DNA from: Cyclobacteriaceae bacterium
GTDB lineage: Bacteria; Bacteroidota; Bacteroidia; Cytophagales; Cyclobacteriaceae
Length of the DNA stretch: 64,000 nt
Direction: 5' to 3'
Assembly (NCBI GenBank): GCA_023151255.1
Contig: JAKLJG010000010.1
Span: 30,542 to 94,541, forward strand
Shown: in pieces, positions 35,581-42,646 of the stretch
Numbering within the stretch: position 1 is the stretch's first letter
Layout: each line of letters begins with the position of its first letter
Position numbers and translations under genes: made by a program
The notes under the pieces: generated by a model
The model's input: only the letters and a program-made list of their open reading frames with translations
Database searches by the model: none
Told to the model about the DNA's origin: nothing

Positions 35581-37116
35581 GTGTTGAGAATTTTTTCAAT
35601 CGTATTTATTCTGTTTGGGCACATGTTGCTTGCCCAGAACGGGCACGATTTGGTATTTCCGGATTCAACCGGATGGAACATACGTAATGAAGGCGAAGTA
35701 ATTAAATTCCGTATACAGGCGTTGCCACTGGCGGGTTTCCAGGCTATTTCCATAACCGGATTTGAAACATTAGGGATTCAGGTTGACTCCACTGGAAATT
35801 TTTCATGGACCCCTGCTTATAATCTGGTCGATCGCATTGAACAAACCCGTGATTTCATCTTGCCGGTAATCGGGTTATGGAAAGATGGCGCGCGCATCCG
35901 GAAAACGATAACGTTCACCATCCGCCATGTTAACCGCCCACCGGTGATTGAAGAACTGCCCGTATTCTATGTGAAGCAAACAACCCGAAACAGCTACCAG
36001 GTGCCCGCTGAATATGCTTCTGACCCTGATGGGGACCCCATCGTATTCAAACCCGTTTCGTCTAGTCTGCCCGAAGGCGCCTCCATGACTTCGCAAGGGC
36101 TGATTACCTGGACACCTTCACGAAATCAATTTAACGCCCTGAAGAATAACCCTATTAACATAGAATTTATTGTACAGGATCAACCCAGCAAAGCCGAAAC
36201 ACGCGGCAAACTGCGTATTGCCCAAACGCAACTGGATTTGCCCCCTGAAATTCTTATCGTACCAGGCGATTCAGTCTTTACACTAAAAGAAGATGCTACC
36301 TTAAGCTTAAAATTATACGTGTCTGATCCGAATGGCGATGATGACGTGCTGAGCGTTGGATTTATTCCATCGGATACGAGAATCCCGCAGGTTACGCTAA
36401 AAGAAAATACCCGATTGCAATACGAATTCATCTGGACACCCGGATACGATTTTGTAGATGATGCCCAGAAAAGCCTGAAGACCGATCTGATTTTCTTTTG
36501 TGTGGATAAGGAAGGCAACCGGACCCAGAAAAAAGTAACCGTTGTAGTTATTGATACCGAAAACCTGCTGCTGAAAGACGCCCTTCAATATCAAAAATAC
36601 CGGAACAGTCTGTTGAGTGCGCTGGAATTGATAAACCTGCTCGATGAGAACCAGAAAAAACTGAATGTAGATTACAAGAAAGCAAAGAAAGGAAAGAAAA
36701 AACGTTCCATGGTTAACGCAACGCTGGGTGCCGTAACCGGTTTTTCGCCTGTAATGTTTGAGCAAGAGCAAGCGAAGGTAGTGTCGGCCGTTGGTGGCAC
36801 CACCGTATTAACAATGAACACGTTAGAGGTGACCGAAGTGATTGGCAAATCAAAAGATGATATCATGGATAAGATCAAGATTAACGTTGACATACGAAAC
36901 AGGGCGCAATCAGCCGGTGATGAGTTTGCCAGAAAGTATGCTCAGAAATCGGCACGGAGAACAATAGAATTTGACAAAGACATAGATAAACTTAGAACAG
37001 TATTGAATGACCAGCGCATTGTGTTGTTGGAATTAGATGCGTTTAAGGAAAAGCAACCTGAATACACCAATAAAGATTTAAAGCACACGTTTGCCGATTT
37101 TTTGGAGGAGAATTAG
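35581..37116 (+). CDS. Exported Ig-like (cadherin-like) repeat protein
   Basis: 511 residues from GTG 35581 with a signal peptide ending near LLAQN. It contains two or three putative Ig/cadherin-like units: around residues 118-205 (NRPPVIEELPVFYV, YASDPDGDPIVF, GLITWTPSRNQ) and 220-320 (YVSDPNGDDDVLSV, YEFIWTPGYDFVDD). The C-terminal 180 residues are helical and charged, without known domains. Likely a surface or periplasmic structural protein. Confidence 0.7.
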   Translation: MLRIFSIVFILFGHMLLAQNGHDLVFPDSTGWNIRNEGEVIKFRIQALPLAGFQAISITGFETLGIQVDSTGNFSWTPAYNLVDRIEQTRDFILPVIGLWKDGARIRKTITFTIRHVNRPPVIEELPVFYVKQTTRNSYQVPAEYASDPDGDPIVFKPVSSSLPEGASMTSQGLITWTPSRNQFNALKNNPINIEFIVQDQPSKAETRGKLRIAQTQLDLPPEILIVPGDSVFTLKEDATLSLKLYVSDPNGDDDVLSVGFIPSDTRIPQVTLKENTRLQYEFIWTPGYDFVDDAQKSLKTDLIFFCVDKEGNRTQKKVTVVVIDTENLLLKDALQYQKYRNSLLSALELINLLDENQKKLNVDYKKAKKGKKKRSMVNATLGAVTGFSPVMFEQEQAKVVSAVGGTTVLTMNTLEVTEVIGKSKDDIMDKIKINVDIRNRAQSAGDEFARKYAQKSARRTIEFDKDIDKLRTVLNDQRIVLLELDAFKEKQPEYTNKDLKHTFADFLEEN

Positions 37117-37182
37117 CGTGAGTTGGCAGTGCTGCTTAATTCTTTTAGATTTGCAGTCCAAAATTTTAACAACCGTTGATAC

Positions 37183-37269
37183 AGAGGAGTGGCAGAGCGG
37201 TTGATTGCACCGGTCTTGAAAACCGGCAGCCCTTCACGGGGCTCGGGGGTTCGAATCCCTCCTCCTCTG
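37183..37269 (+). tRNA. tRNA-Ser (anticodon UGA)
   Basis: An 87-nt gene with acceptor AGAGGAG (37183-37189) pairing CTCCTCT (37262-37268), discriminator G, anticodon stem CCGGT/ACCGG with loop CTTGAAA giving anticodon UGA, a long variable arm (CAGCCCTTCACGGGGCTC) and the T-loop GGTTCGAATCC. CCA is not encoded. It is the insertion site of the neighbouring integrase island. Confidence 0.97.
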
Positions 37270-37295
37270 CAAGAATCAGTAACAAACGATACAAG

Positions 37296-37329
37296 AACCT
37301 GCAAATCACAAGAATTTGCAGGTTTTTTT
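37296..37329 (+). terminator. Intrinsic terminator after tRNA-Ser
   Basis: AACCTGCAAAT (37296-37306) pairs with ATTTGCAGGTT (37314-37324) over a 7-nt loop, followed by a T run through 37329. It lies 27 nt after the tRNA. Confidence 0.85.
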
Positions 37330-37343
37330 GTTTTCGGGCTCAT

Positions 37344-37442
37344 ACGATTTGACACTAAATAACACGCCTTTGGTGAGTAATTCGGTGAGTATCGGAGGGA
37401 AGAAAAAAGTACTCACCAGATTTCTCATAACGATTTGACATT
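37344..37442. repeat. Short direct and inverted repeats between tRNA and integrase
   Basis: GGTGAGTA occurs at 37372-37379 and 37384-37391 (12-nt period), with its reverse complement TACTCACC at 37410-37417. ACGATTTGACA occurs at 37344-37354 and 37430-37440. These look like integrase/excisionase arm-type binding sites flanking the att region; function is inferred from position. Confidence 0.5.
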
Positions 37443-37519
37443 CAAGTAGTTCAGGACGTGAACATCTTGAATCCGGGTGGCTGGAAGCATAGATTTATCA
37501 CCGCTAAACCACCCATGTT

Positions 37520-38755
37520 ATGAACAACAGATTTAGCCTTCTCTTCTACTTCAAGAAGCCGAAGAACTGTACACACCAAGAGTTGCCAATCTACATGCGA
37601 ATCACTGTAGGTTGTGCACGCACTGAAATTTCCACACAACGCAAATGGGATCCTTCGCGATGGAACATTGCTGCCGGTAGAGCAACTGGTACTAAAGAAG
37701 ACGCGCGCACACTTAATGCTTACCTTGATACACTTCAGGCGCGTGTGTATGAAGCACAACGACAACTGATCGCAGATCAACAACCCATCACGGTGAAAAA
37801 CCTTCGCTTGCGATTCGAAGGTAAGCGTGCCGCTTCAAAAATGTTCATCGAAGTGTTTCGCAATCACAATGAGAAAATCAAGCAACTTGTCGACACAGAG
37901 TTTTCACCGGGAACCATTGAGCGTTACGAAACGGCACTCAGTCATACCGTTTCATTCCTTCGCTGGAAATTCAAAAAAGATGACATCGACATCCAGGAAC
38001 TGAATTACGAGTTTGTATCCGAACTGGAATTTTGGTTGAAATCTATTCGCAAGTGTAGCCATAACACCTCAATCAAGTATATCAGCAACATCAAGAAGAT
38101 CGTCAACCTATGCCTGAAAAATGGATGGCTGCAACGTGATCCATTCCTCGGATATAAAATGAGCAAGCGCGAAGTAGTGCGTGAAGTGTTATCGCAGGAT
38201 GAGATCAACCGTATTGCCGCCAAAGAGTTTCCGACTAACAGATTGGGCATTATCCGTGATATTTTCCTTTTCAGCTGCTACACCGGTCTGGCATACGCAG
38301 ACGTAAAGAAACTCAGGCGCCACGAAATTGTAACCGGTGTTGACGGTGAGAAGTGGATCAGTACGCAACGAAAGAAAACAGACACATCTTCAAAAATTCC
38401 CTTGCTGAAGCCTGCACTGGCGATTCTGCAAAAATATGAACGCGAACCGCTTTGCATCAGCAAGGGCGTTTTGCTTCCTATGCCCAGCAATCAAAAAATG
38501 AATGCGTATCTCAAAGAGATCGCGGATCTGTGTGGCATCACAAAAAAGATGACTTTCCACACGGCACGCCACACCTTCGCCACTACCATTACCCTAACGA
38601 ATGGAGTTCCCATAGAGACTGTTGGAAAAATGCTTGGGCACCGTAATCTGAAAACTACGCAACATTACGCCAAGATTCTGGATAAGAAAGTAAGCGATGA
38701 TATGATGATGCTTCGCAATAAGCTTGAGTCGTTGTCATCGACAACCGTACAATAA
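37520..38755 (+). CDS. Tyrosine recombinase/integrase (Bacteroidota mobile-element type)
   Basis: 411 residues. N-terminal arm-binding domain (about 10-90: NRFSLLFYFKKPKNCT, LPIYMRITVGCARTEISTQ), a SAM-like core-binding domain (about 110-200) and a catalytic domain with the Arg in SCYTGLAYADVKKLR, HTARHTFAT (H-x-x-R), LGHRNLKTTQHYAKI (His, and the nucleophile Tyr). All five catalytic residues appear present. It sits 250 nt after tRNA-Ser, its likely target. Confidence 0.95.
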   Translation: MNNRFSLLFYFKKPKNCTHQELPIYMRITVGCARTEISTQRKWDPSRWNIAAGRATGTKEDARTLNAYLDTLQARVYEAQRQLIADQQPITVKNLRLRFEGKRAASKMFIEVFRNHNEKIKQLVDTEFSPGTIERYETALSHTVSFLRWKFKKDDIDIQELNYEFVSELEFWLKSIRKCSHNTSIKYISNIKKIVNLCLKNGWLQRDPFLGYKMSKREVVREVLSQDEINRIAAKEFPTNRLGIIRDIFLFSCYTGLAYADVKKLRRHEIVTGVDGEKWISTQRKKTDTSSKIPLLKPALAILQKYEREPLCISKGVLLPMPSNQKMNAYLKEIADLCGITKKMTFHTARHTFATTITLTNGVPIETVGKMLGHRNLKTTQHYAKILDKKVSDDMMMLRNKLESLSSTTVQ

Positions 38756-38782
38756 AATAATAACATCAAAAAGATATTGATC

Positions 38783-39433
38783 ATGAATAAACTTGTCACC
38801 TACCTGGAGAGTAAAGAAGTGATATTTCACAGCGCTCTCGCACTCATTGTACTCTATGTTCCACATGCAGGCCACTTGTTTATGAAGTTGGAACACCTCG
38901 ACATGACCTTTTTTGGGTTTACGTTTTTCAACTGGGCTTATGGAATTGCGCTTGCTGCGGTCATTGAAATTCTGATCCTAGTATTTATCATAAACGGATA
39001 TCAGAATGCAGGCAGAGCCTATGCGCTGGTGAGTTTCTTTATCAATGGACTTTACTACGACTATTGGTTCCTGGCCATACAGGATCCAACCATCTTGAAT
39101 GTCAAACTCACGATAACCAGCTTTCTCATCTGCTTCATGCACTCGCTGGCGATCTGGCAACTGAGTGATTTGTTCTTCAAGCGTTTGACTGCCGACAAAG
39201 AAAAGGTAAAGGAGTTTTGGTGTGCGGAATGTGAAGCCGGACCCTTCCCAAACAAGCGGTCGCTTGACGGGCATGTTTCGAAAGCGCATAAACACAAAAA
39301 AGGGAGTATCAAACCTGAAGTAGAAGCATTGTCCAGTAATGCTGCTAAGCGCAATGATAAGCCACACGAGCACACTTTACCTCAAAGGCCATTCATGGCT
39401 CCCAACCGGCATAAGAACAAAGTTCACAATTAG
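38783..39433 (+). CDS. Membrane protein with C-terminal C2H2 zinc-finger-like motif
   Basis: 216 residues from ATG 38783 (TTG 38777 also in frame). Four to five membrane helices fill residues 10-130. The C-terminal soluble part contains WCAECEAGPFPN, then GHVSKAH, spacing C-x2-C-x13-H-x4-H, like a C2H2 zinc finger, and a basic tail. It follows the integrase by 27 nt, so it may be element-borne. I do not know this combination and cannot assign a role. Confidence 0.6.
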   Translation: MNKLVTYLESKEVIFHSALALIVLYVPHAGHLFMKLEHLDMTFFGFTFFNWAYGIALAAVIEILILVFIINGYQNAGRAYALVSFFINGLYYDYWFLAIQDPTILNVKLTITSFLICFMHSLAIWQLSDLFFKRLTADKEKVKEFWCAECEAGPFPNKRSLDGHVSKAHKHKKGSIKPEVEALSSNAAKRNDKPHEHTLPQRPFMAPNRHKNKVHN

Positions 39434-39517
39434 TGAACTTTTGCCGTTAACTGTACATCCATGCATTAGCCGAGTTGAAACGCTTCCTGTTTCTTCACCA
39501 TAGGTTTTGATGAGGGC

Positions 39518-39985
39518 TTAGATCAAGCCCTCATCCGCGAAGGAATAGTATCCTTCTGTTGTCAAGATGATGTGGTCAAGCAACTGTATTTCCAACAGTT
39601 TGCCAGCCTCTTTGATTTTTCTGGTAAGATCAATATCAGCCTGACTTGGCTGCAAGTTTCCGGATGGGTGATTGTGGCTTAGAATCAATCCAGAAGCGGC
39701 CACTTTTAGCGCAGCAGCGAAAATCAGCTTAGGATCGGCAACCGTGCCGCTAACGCCTCCGGTTGACAGTTCAAAAATTCCGAGCACTTTGTTTGCACGG
39801 TTGGTGAACATCACCTTGAACTGCTCAAGGAGTTCGATTTTGGTGTCGTCCCAGCTTTCCAGCAACACTTGATATGCATCTTTCGAGTGGCTGATCTTGG
39901 GACGTAACGAAGGTTTTACGTTCGACTTGTAGACAAGCTGAATCTCTGCTGCCTGGTACGGTCTTGTTTCTTTTGTGCTTTCCAT
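39518..39985 (-). CDS. RadC-like JAB-domain protein
   Basis: 155 residues. The JAMM metalloprotease-like motif is intact: LSHNHPSGNLQPSQAD (H-x-H-x7-S-x2-D), near residues 106-121. The N-terminal HhH region of full-length RadC is missing, leaving a short mobile-element form. Such proteins are frequent in islands and phages; the historical DNA-repair label is not supported. A CCATAAT/ATTATGG inverted repeat (39982-40006) overlaps its start. Confidence 0.85.
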   Translation of the reverse strand: MESTKETRPYQAAEIQLVYKSNVKPSLRPKISHSKDAYQVLLESWDDTKIELLEQFKVMFTNRANKVLGIFELSTGGVSGTVADPKLIFAAALKVAASGLILSHNHPSGNLQPSQADIDLTRKIKEAGKLLEIQLLDHIILTTEGYYSFADEGLI

Positions 39986-40175
39986 AATCGTAAGAATTAA
40001 TTATGGTGCACCCACAGGCTTTGAAAGGAATTTGCGCAAGGAGGAACGGAATAAATGGGGGTTCCTGAAAGCGATAGCTGTAAGGGGGAAACCGTTTATG
40101 CCGGAATATCCTTGCAAGCATATTCCAGACTAAGCCTAACTTGTACCAGGATTAATGATGCATTGAAAATGAATA

Positions 40176-40216
40176 TATTTAAGTCTTTGCTTAAATAATG
40201 AAGTTTAGTACCTTGC
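40176..40216 (+). promoter_or_regulatory. ArsR-type operator overlapping a -33/-7 promoter
   Basis: TATTTAAG (40176-40183), spacer TCTTTG, CTTAAATA (40190-40197): a perfect 8-6-8 inverted repeat of the size bound by ArsR/SmtB dimers. The spacer TTTG (40186-40189) doubles as a -33 element, with TACCTTGC (40209-40216) at -7, 19 nt away. Repressor binding would block transcription of the ArsR/mercury operon. Confidence 0.65.
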
Positions 40217-40234
40217 AATGAATTTAGTCAGCTC

Positions 40235-40612
40235 ATGGACAGAACTACCTGCATACGCGTTTTTGCCGATGTCAACCAGATTAAGGATTGTAAGAGTAAG
40301 ATTATCTCAAGCGATCAGGCGTTTCATGATCTGGCACGTGTTCTTGAACTTTCAGGCAATGAAGTAAGATTAAAGATTCTCTATCTGCTTGAAGAAGAAG
40401 GAGAACTTTGTCCATGTGACCTCAGTGATATTCTTGGGATGACTGTGCCAGCTATTTCTCAACACCTGAGAAAGCTAAAAGATGGCAATGTTATCCAGGC
40501 AAAGCGTGTTGGTCAGACTATTTTCTACTCGCTAACGGCCGACCACCTGAAAATATTAAGACCATTCTTCAAGTACATTAATAGGATAAAAGAAGAAGAG
40601 ACAAAATCGTAG
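40235..40612 (+). CDS. ArsR/SmtB-family metal-responsive repressor (CadC-like)
   Basis: 125 residues. A winged HTH (ELSGNEVRLKILYLL, ISQHLRKLKDGNV, RVGQTIFYSLT) with four cysteines at about 6, 19, 59 and 61 in TTCIRV, DCKSK and ELCPCDL. CadC uses an equivalent Cys set (N-terminal pair plus the CxC of the alpha-3/4 region) to sense thiophilic metals such as Cd, Pb or Zn. It sits first in the operon that includes MerTP, so Hg(II) is the expected inducer. The operator lies 38 nt upstream of the ATG. Confidence 0.88.
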   Translation: MDRTTCIRVFADVNQIKDCKSKIISSDQAFHDLARVLELSGNEVRLKILYLLEEEGELCPCDLSDILGMTVPAISQHLRKLKDGNVIQAKRVGQTIFYSLTADHLKILRPFFKYINRIKEEETKS

Positions 40613-40617
40613 AAGCA

Positions 40618-40830
40618 ATGGAGTCAACAATTGTGACAAAATCAGTAATAACGTGTCCGAACTGTGGTTTTTCCAAAGAGGAGGAAATGCCAACGGACGC
40701 TTGCCAGTATTTTTACGAGTGCGAGAATTGTAAAAAACTTTTGAAACCACTGCCAGGAGACTGCTGTATTTTCTGTTCTTATGGGAGCGTTAAATGTCCA
40801 CCAGTACAAATGAACGAGCGATGCTGTTGA
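40618..40830 (+). CDS. GDCCxxC-domain small Cys-rich protein
   Basis: 70 residues, no signal peptide. It has a CxxC pair (TCPNCGF), CENCKK, and the diagnostic GDCCIFCSYGSVKCPP (residues about 47-62), ending in CC. This matches the GDCCVxC (seleno)protein family often found beside mercury genes. All positions here are Cys; no in-frame UGA is seen. Likely a cytosolic thiophilic-metal binder. It is 5 nt after ArsR. Confidence 0.85.
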   Translation: MESTIVTKSVITCPNCGFSKEEEMPTDACQYFYECENCKKLLKPLPGDCCIFCSYGSVKCPPVQMNERCC

Positions 40831-40852
40831 GTTCAAAAAAAAATTACAGCTT

Positions 40853-41254
40853 ATGATTTCAAAAGATCTGACAAAGGAATTTAAAAATTCGATCAGAGGA
40901 TTATCCGGTCACTTACTTGCAGTAGAGAAAATGGTTGACAAGGAATTTCCAGATCAAACCCTTTTGCAACTGAAGGCGGTGCAGGCAGGTTTGCAAAAGG
41001 TCACTCTTATGTTACTTGATGAGGTCTACCGTAAGGCCCTGGCTGAGAAGATTTCGTTTTCATGGCAAAACTGTCCGGGTAATTGCGGGTACGAGCAAAA
41101 CATCGAACTGCTTCGAAACTTATTCCCTGAAATCCCGCTCGAAAATGTACCGGAAAAATTGAAAGAGGCGACAGAAATAGAAGATCATCTTCGAAAAAAT
41201 ATTTTGAAAAGTAATTTGGAGACCCCCTCCCCATCACCTTTATATTTGAAGTAA
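40853..41254 (+). CDS. Degenerate CsoR/FrmR-fold protein with C-terminal Cys motif
   Basis: 133 residues. Residues 10-72 (KNSIRGLSGHLLAVEKMVD, LLQLKAVQAGLQKVTLMLLDE) match the three-helix CsoR/FrmR repressor fold, but the conserved metal residues (Cys in the second helix, His and Cys at its end) are replaced (PDQ and VYRKA). A unique C-terminal part holds NCPGNCGYEQN, a pair of Cys. It may be a non-metal-sensing or repurposed member. It lies 22 nt after the GDCCxxC gene in the same operon. Confidence 0.6.
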   Translation: MISKDLTKEFKNSIRGLSGHLLAVEKMVDKEFPDQTLLQLKAVQAGLQKVTLMLLDEVYRKALAEKISFSWQNCPGNCGYEQNIELLRNLFPEIPLENVPEKLKEATEIEDHLRKNILKSNLETPSPSPLYLK

Positions 41255-41276
41255 TAAGGATAAAAAAATTAAAGCC

Positions 41277-41507
41277 ATGATAAAAAAAGCATTTTTCATC
41301 ACCACTGTAGCCCTGGCAAGCCTGGGCGCGACAGCCTTTGAATTAAACAGCAAATCTGCTGCCTCTTGTCCTTTAGAGGGCACTCCGGTTTGTCCCAAAA
41401 TCAATTGCCCGTTGAAAGATACTCCGCAATGCCCTTTCAATCAATCTTCTTTGCCCGCTTGTTGTAAGGCGAAGAATGAGTTGCAAACGTTGAGCTTGTT
41501 TAATTGA
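41277..41507 (+). CDS. Small exported Cys-rich protein (mercury operon)
   Basis: 76 residues with a cleavable signal peptide (MIKKAFFITTVALASLGATA). The mature part has seven Cys in a quasi-repeated pattern: CPLEGTPVCPKINCPLKDTPQ, then CPFNQ and ACCK. Two copies of CPLxxTPxCP are visible. Predicted periplasmic thiolate metal buffer acting before MerTP. It lies 6 nt upstream of merTP. No known family was recognised. Confidence 0.7.
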   Translation: MIKKAFFITTVALASLGATAFELNSKSAASCPLEGTPVCPKINCPLKDTPQCPFNQSSLPACCKAKNELQTLSLFN

Positions 41508-41513
41508 TGATCT

Positions 41514-42128
41514 ATGAAGGGAAGTAGCATATTGGGTGGTGGTTTGGTTGCCGCCCTGCTTAGTTCACTGTGTTGCATTACTCCGGTGCTGGCTTTAATA
41601 GCCGGAACGAGCAGTTTCGCGGCTTCTTTTTCCTGGCTGGAACCTGCAAGACCATACCTTGCCGGTGTAACGATTGCTGTGCTTGGATTCGCATGGTATC
41701 AAAAACTCTTTCCAAAAAAGGAATCACCTGAGTGCGCATGTGAAACGGATCCTAAAACAACTTCATTCTGGCAGACCAAATCTTTTCTCGGTATCATTAC
41801 CTTCTTTGCCTTGGCCATGCTGTCCTTCCCGCAATACGCCCATGTATTTTATCCTCATCAGGAAAGACAAGCGATCTTGGTTGATAGAGAGAATTTAAAA
41901 ACCGTTGAGTTTGAAATCAGTGGCATGACTTGTCAGGGGTGTGCTGAGCATGTTATGTATGAAGTTAATAAATTACCAGGGGTTATAAAGACCATTGCTT
42001 CTTATGAAAAAGCAAACGCTATTATAGAATTTGACGACACCAAAATCTCAGAAACTGAAATCAATGACGCGATCAATAAAACCGGGTACAAAGTTGAAAG
42101 CAGTTCAGTTTTTCGGCAAGGGCAATGA
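41514..42128 (+). CDS. merTP: Mercuric transporter MerTP fusion
   Basis: 204 residues. The MerT part has three membrane helices and the paired Cys SLCCITPVL (about C20-C21) plus ECACETD (about 72-74). Residues 135-204 are a MerP-like HMA domain with GMTCQGCAEHV. MerT/MerP import Hg(II) across the inner membrane to be reduced by MerA; no MerA is visible in the window. The last gene of the plus-strand operon. Confidence 0.9.
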   Translation: MKGSSILGGGLVAALLSSLCCITPVLALIAGTSSFAASFSWLEPARPYLAGVTIAVLGFAWYQKLFPKKESPECACETDPKTTSFWQTKSFLGIITFFALAMLSFPQYAHVFYPHQERQAILVDRENLKTVEFEISGMTCQGCAEHVMYEVNKLPGVIKTIASYEKANAIIEFDDTKISETEINDAINKTGYKVESSSVFRQGQ

Positions 42129-42281
42129 AATATCCGTTCCTGCCCGTTCTTCCAAGTCGTTGAATTTTTTAAAGACTGGACCAAATGTTGGTAACCGGTG
42201 AATAGCTATGAACGCGTACGAAAGTTGACCAGCAGAAACAATCTGTCACTGTGAACCCACCCGACCATTGCTTCCGACAAG

Positions 42282-42406
42282 CCGCCAAATGAGCTTGTTG
42301 CGGGGCCTTTGTCAAGGGTGTCGATTCCATAAAAATTCAAACACAATCGACACTCGACATGGCCCTTGACAAAGGTTCTGCAACAGGCCTAACTTTGGCT
42401 TGGCGG
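42282..42406. repeat. Long interrupted inverted repeat (hairpin 1)
   Basis: Nested arms: CCGCCAA (42282-42288) with TTGGCGG (42400-42406); TGTTGC (42296-42301) with GCAACA (42380-42385); CCTTTGTCAAGG (42306-42317) with CCTTGACAAAGG (42364-42375); and GTGTCGATT (42318-42326) with AATCGACAC (42345-42353), with a 10-nt bulge on the right arm. Confidence 0.75.
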
Positions 42407-42448
42407 TGAAATGGTCTGTAACGTTGAGCATAGTAAAATCAAAGTCTT

Positions 42449-42520
42449 TCCAAAGCTCTTGGAGAAAGTATGAGTCTTTAACACCTGATTATTTCTCATA
42501 CTTTCTCCAAGTGCTTTGGA
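42449..42520. repeat. Inverted repeat, hairpin 2
   Basis: Left arm 42449-42474 and right arm 42495-42520, 8 bp, one T-T mismatch, then 17 perfect pairs (CTTGGAGAAAGTATGAG), over a 20-nt loop. Confidence 0.85.
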
Positions 42521-42556
42521 GTTTATCAAATGGCATTCAATATCACGAGGTTTGAA

Positions 42557-42627
42557 GAAGCTGATCAAATAAGGAGTCGCCACTAATGTAATCCGGAAGA
42601 TAATCGACTCCTTATTTGATCTGCTTC
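42557..42627. repeat. Inverted repeat, hairpin 3
   Basis: Left arm 42557-42579 and right arm 42605-42627: 5 bp, one T-T mismatch, then 17 perfect pairs (GATCAAATAAGGAGTCG), over a 25-nt loop. The sequence is unrelated to hairpin 2 but the geometry is the same. Confidence 0.85.
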
Positions 42628-42646
42628 GAAAGTGAGTACCTCATAT

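Larger units (their letters stand above)
42129..42646. other. Noncoding gap between convergent mer and copper operons
   Basis: 518 bp with no supportable ORF. Its left 150 bp holds no feature I can name; the remainder carries three long stem-loops listed separately. No relaxase, IS ends or T-rich terminators were found. Confidence 0.6.

Noticed and set aside
39518..39985. RadC label as a DNA-repair enzyme
   Set aside because: The HhH part is missing and the short JAB form is a mobile-element gene; repair function is not supported.
40828..40860. UGA after the CC end of the GDCCxxC protein as a selenocysteine codon
   Set aside because: Readthrough gives only a few residues with no match, and no SelA/SelB or SECIS is in view.
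42387..42429. GCCTAAC ... GTTGAGC ends that look like an integron attC site
   Set aside because: The ends are not fully complementary, the distance is 43 nt, shorter than usual attC, and no integron integrase or cassette was seen.
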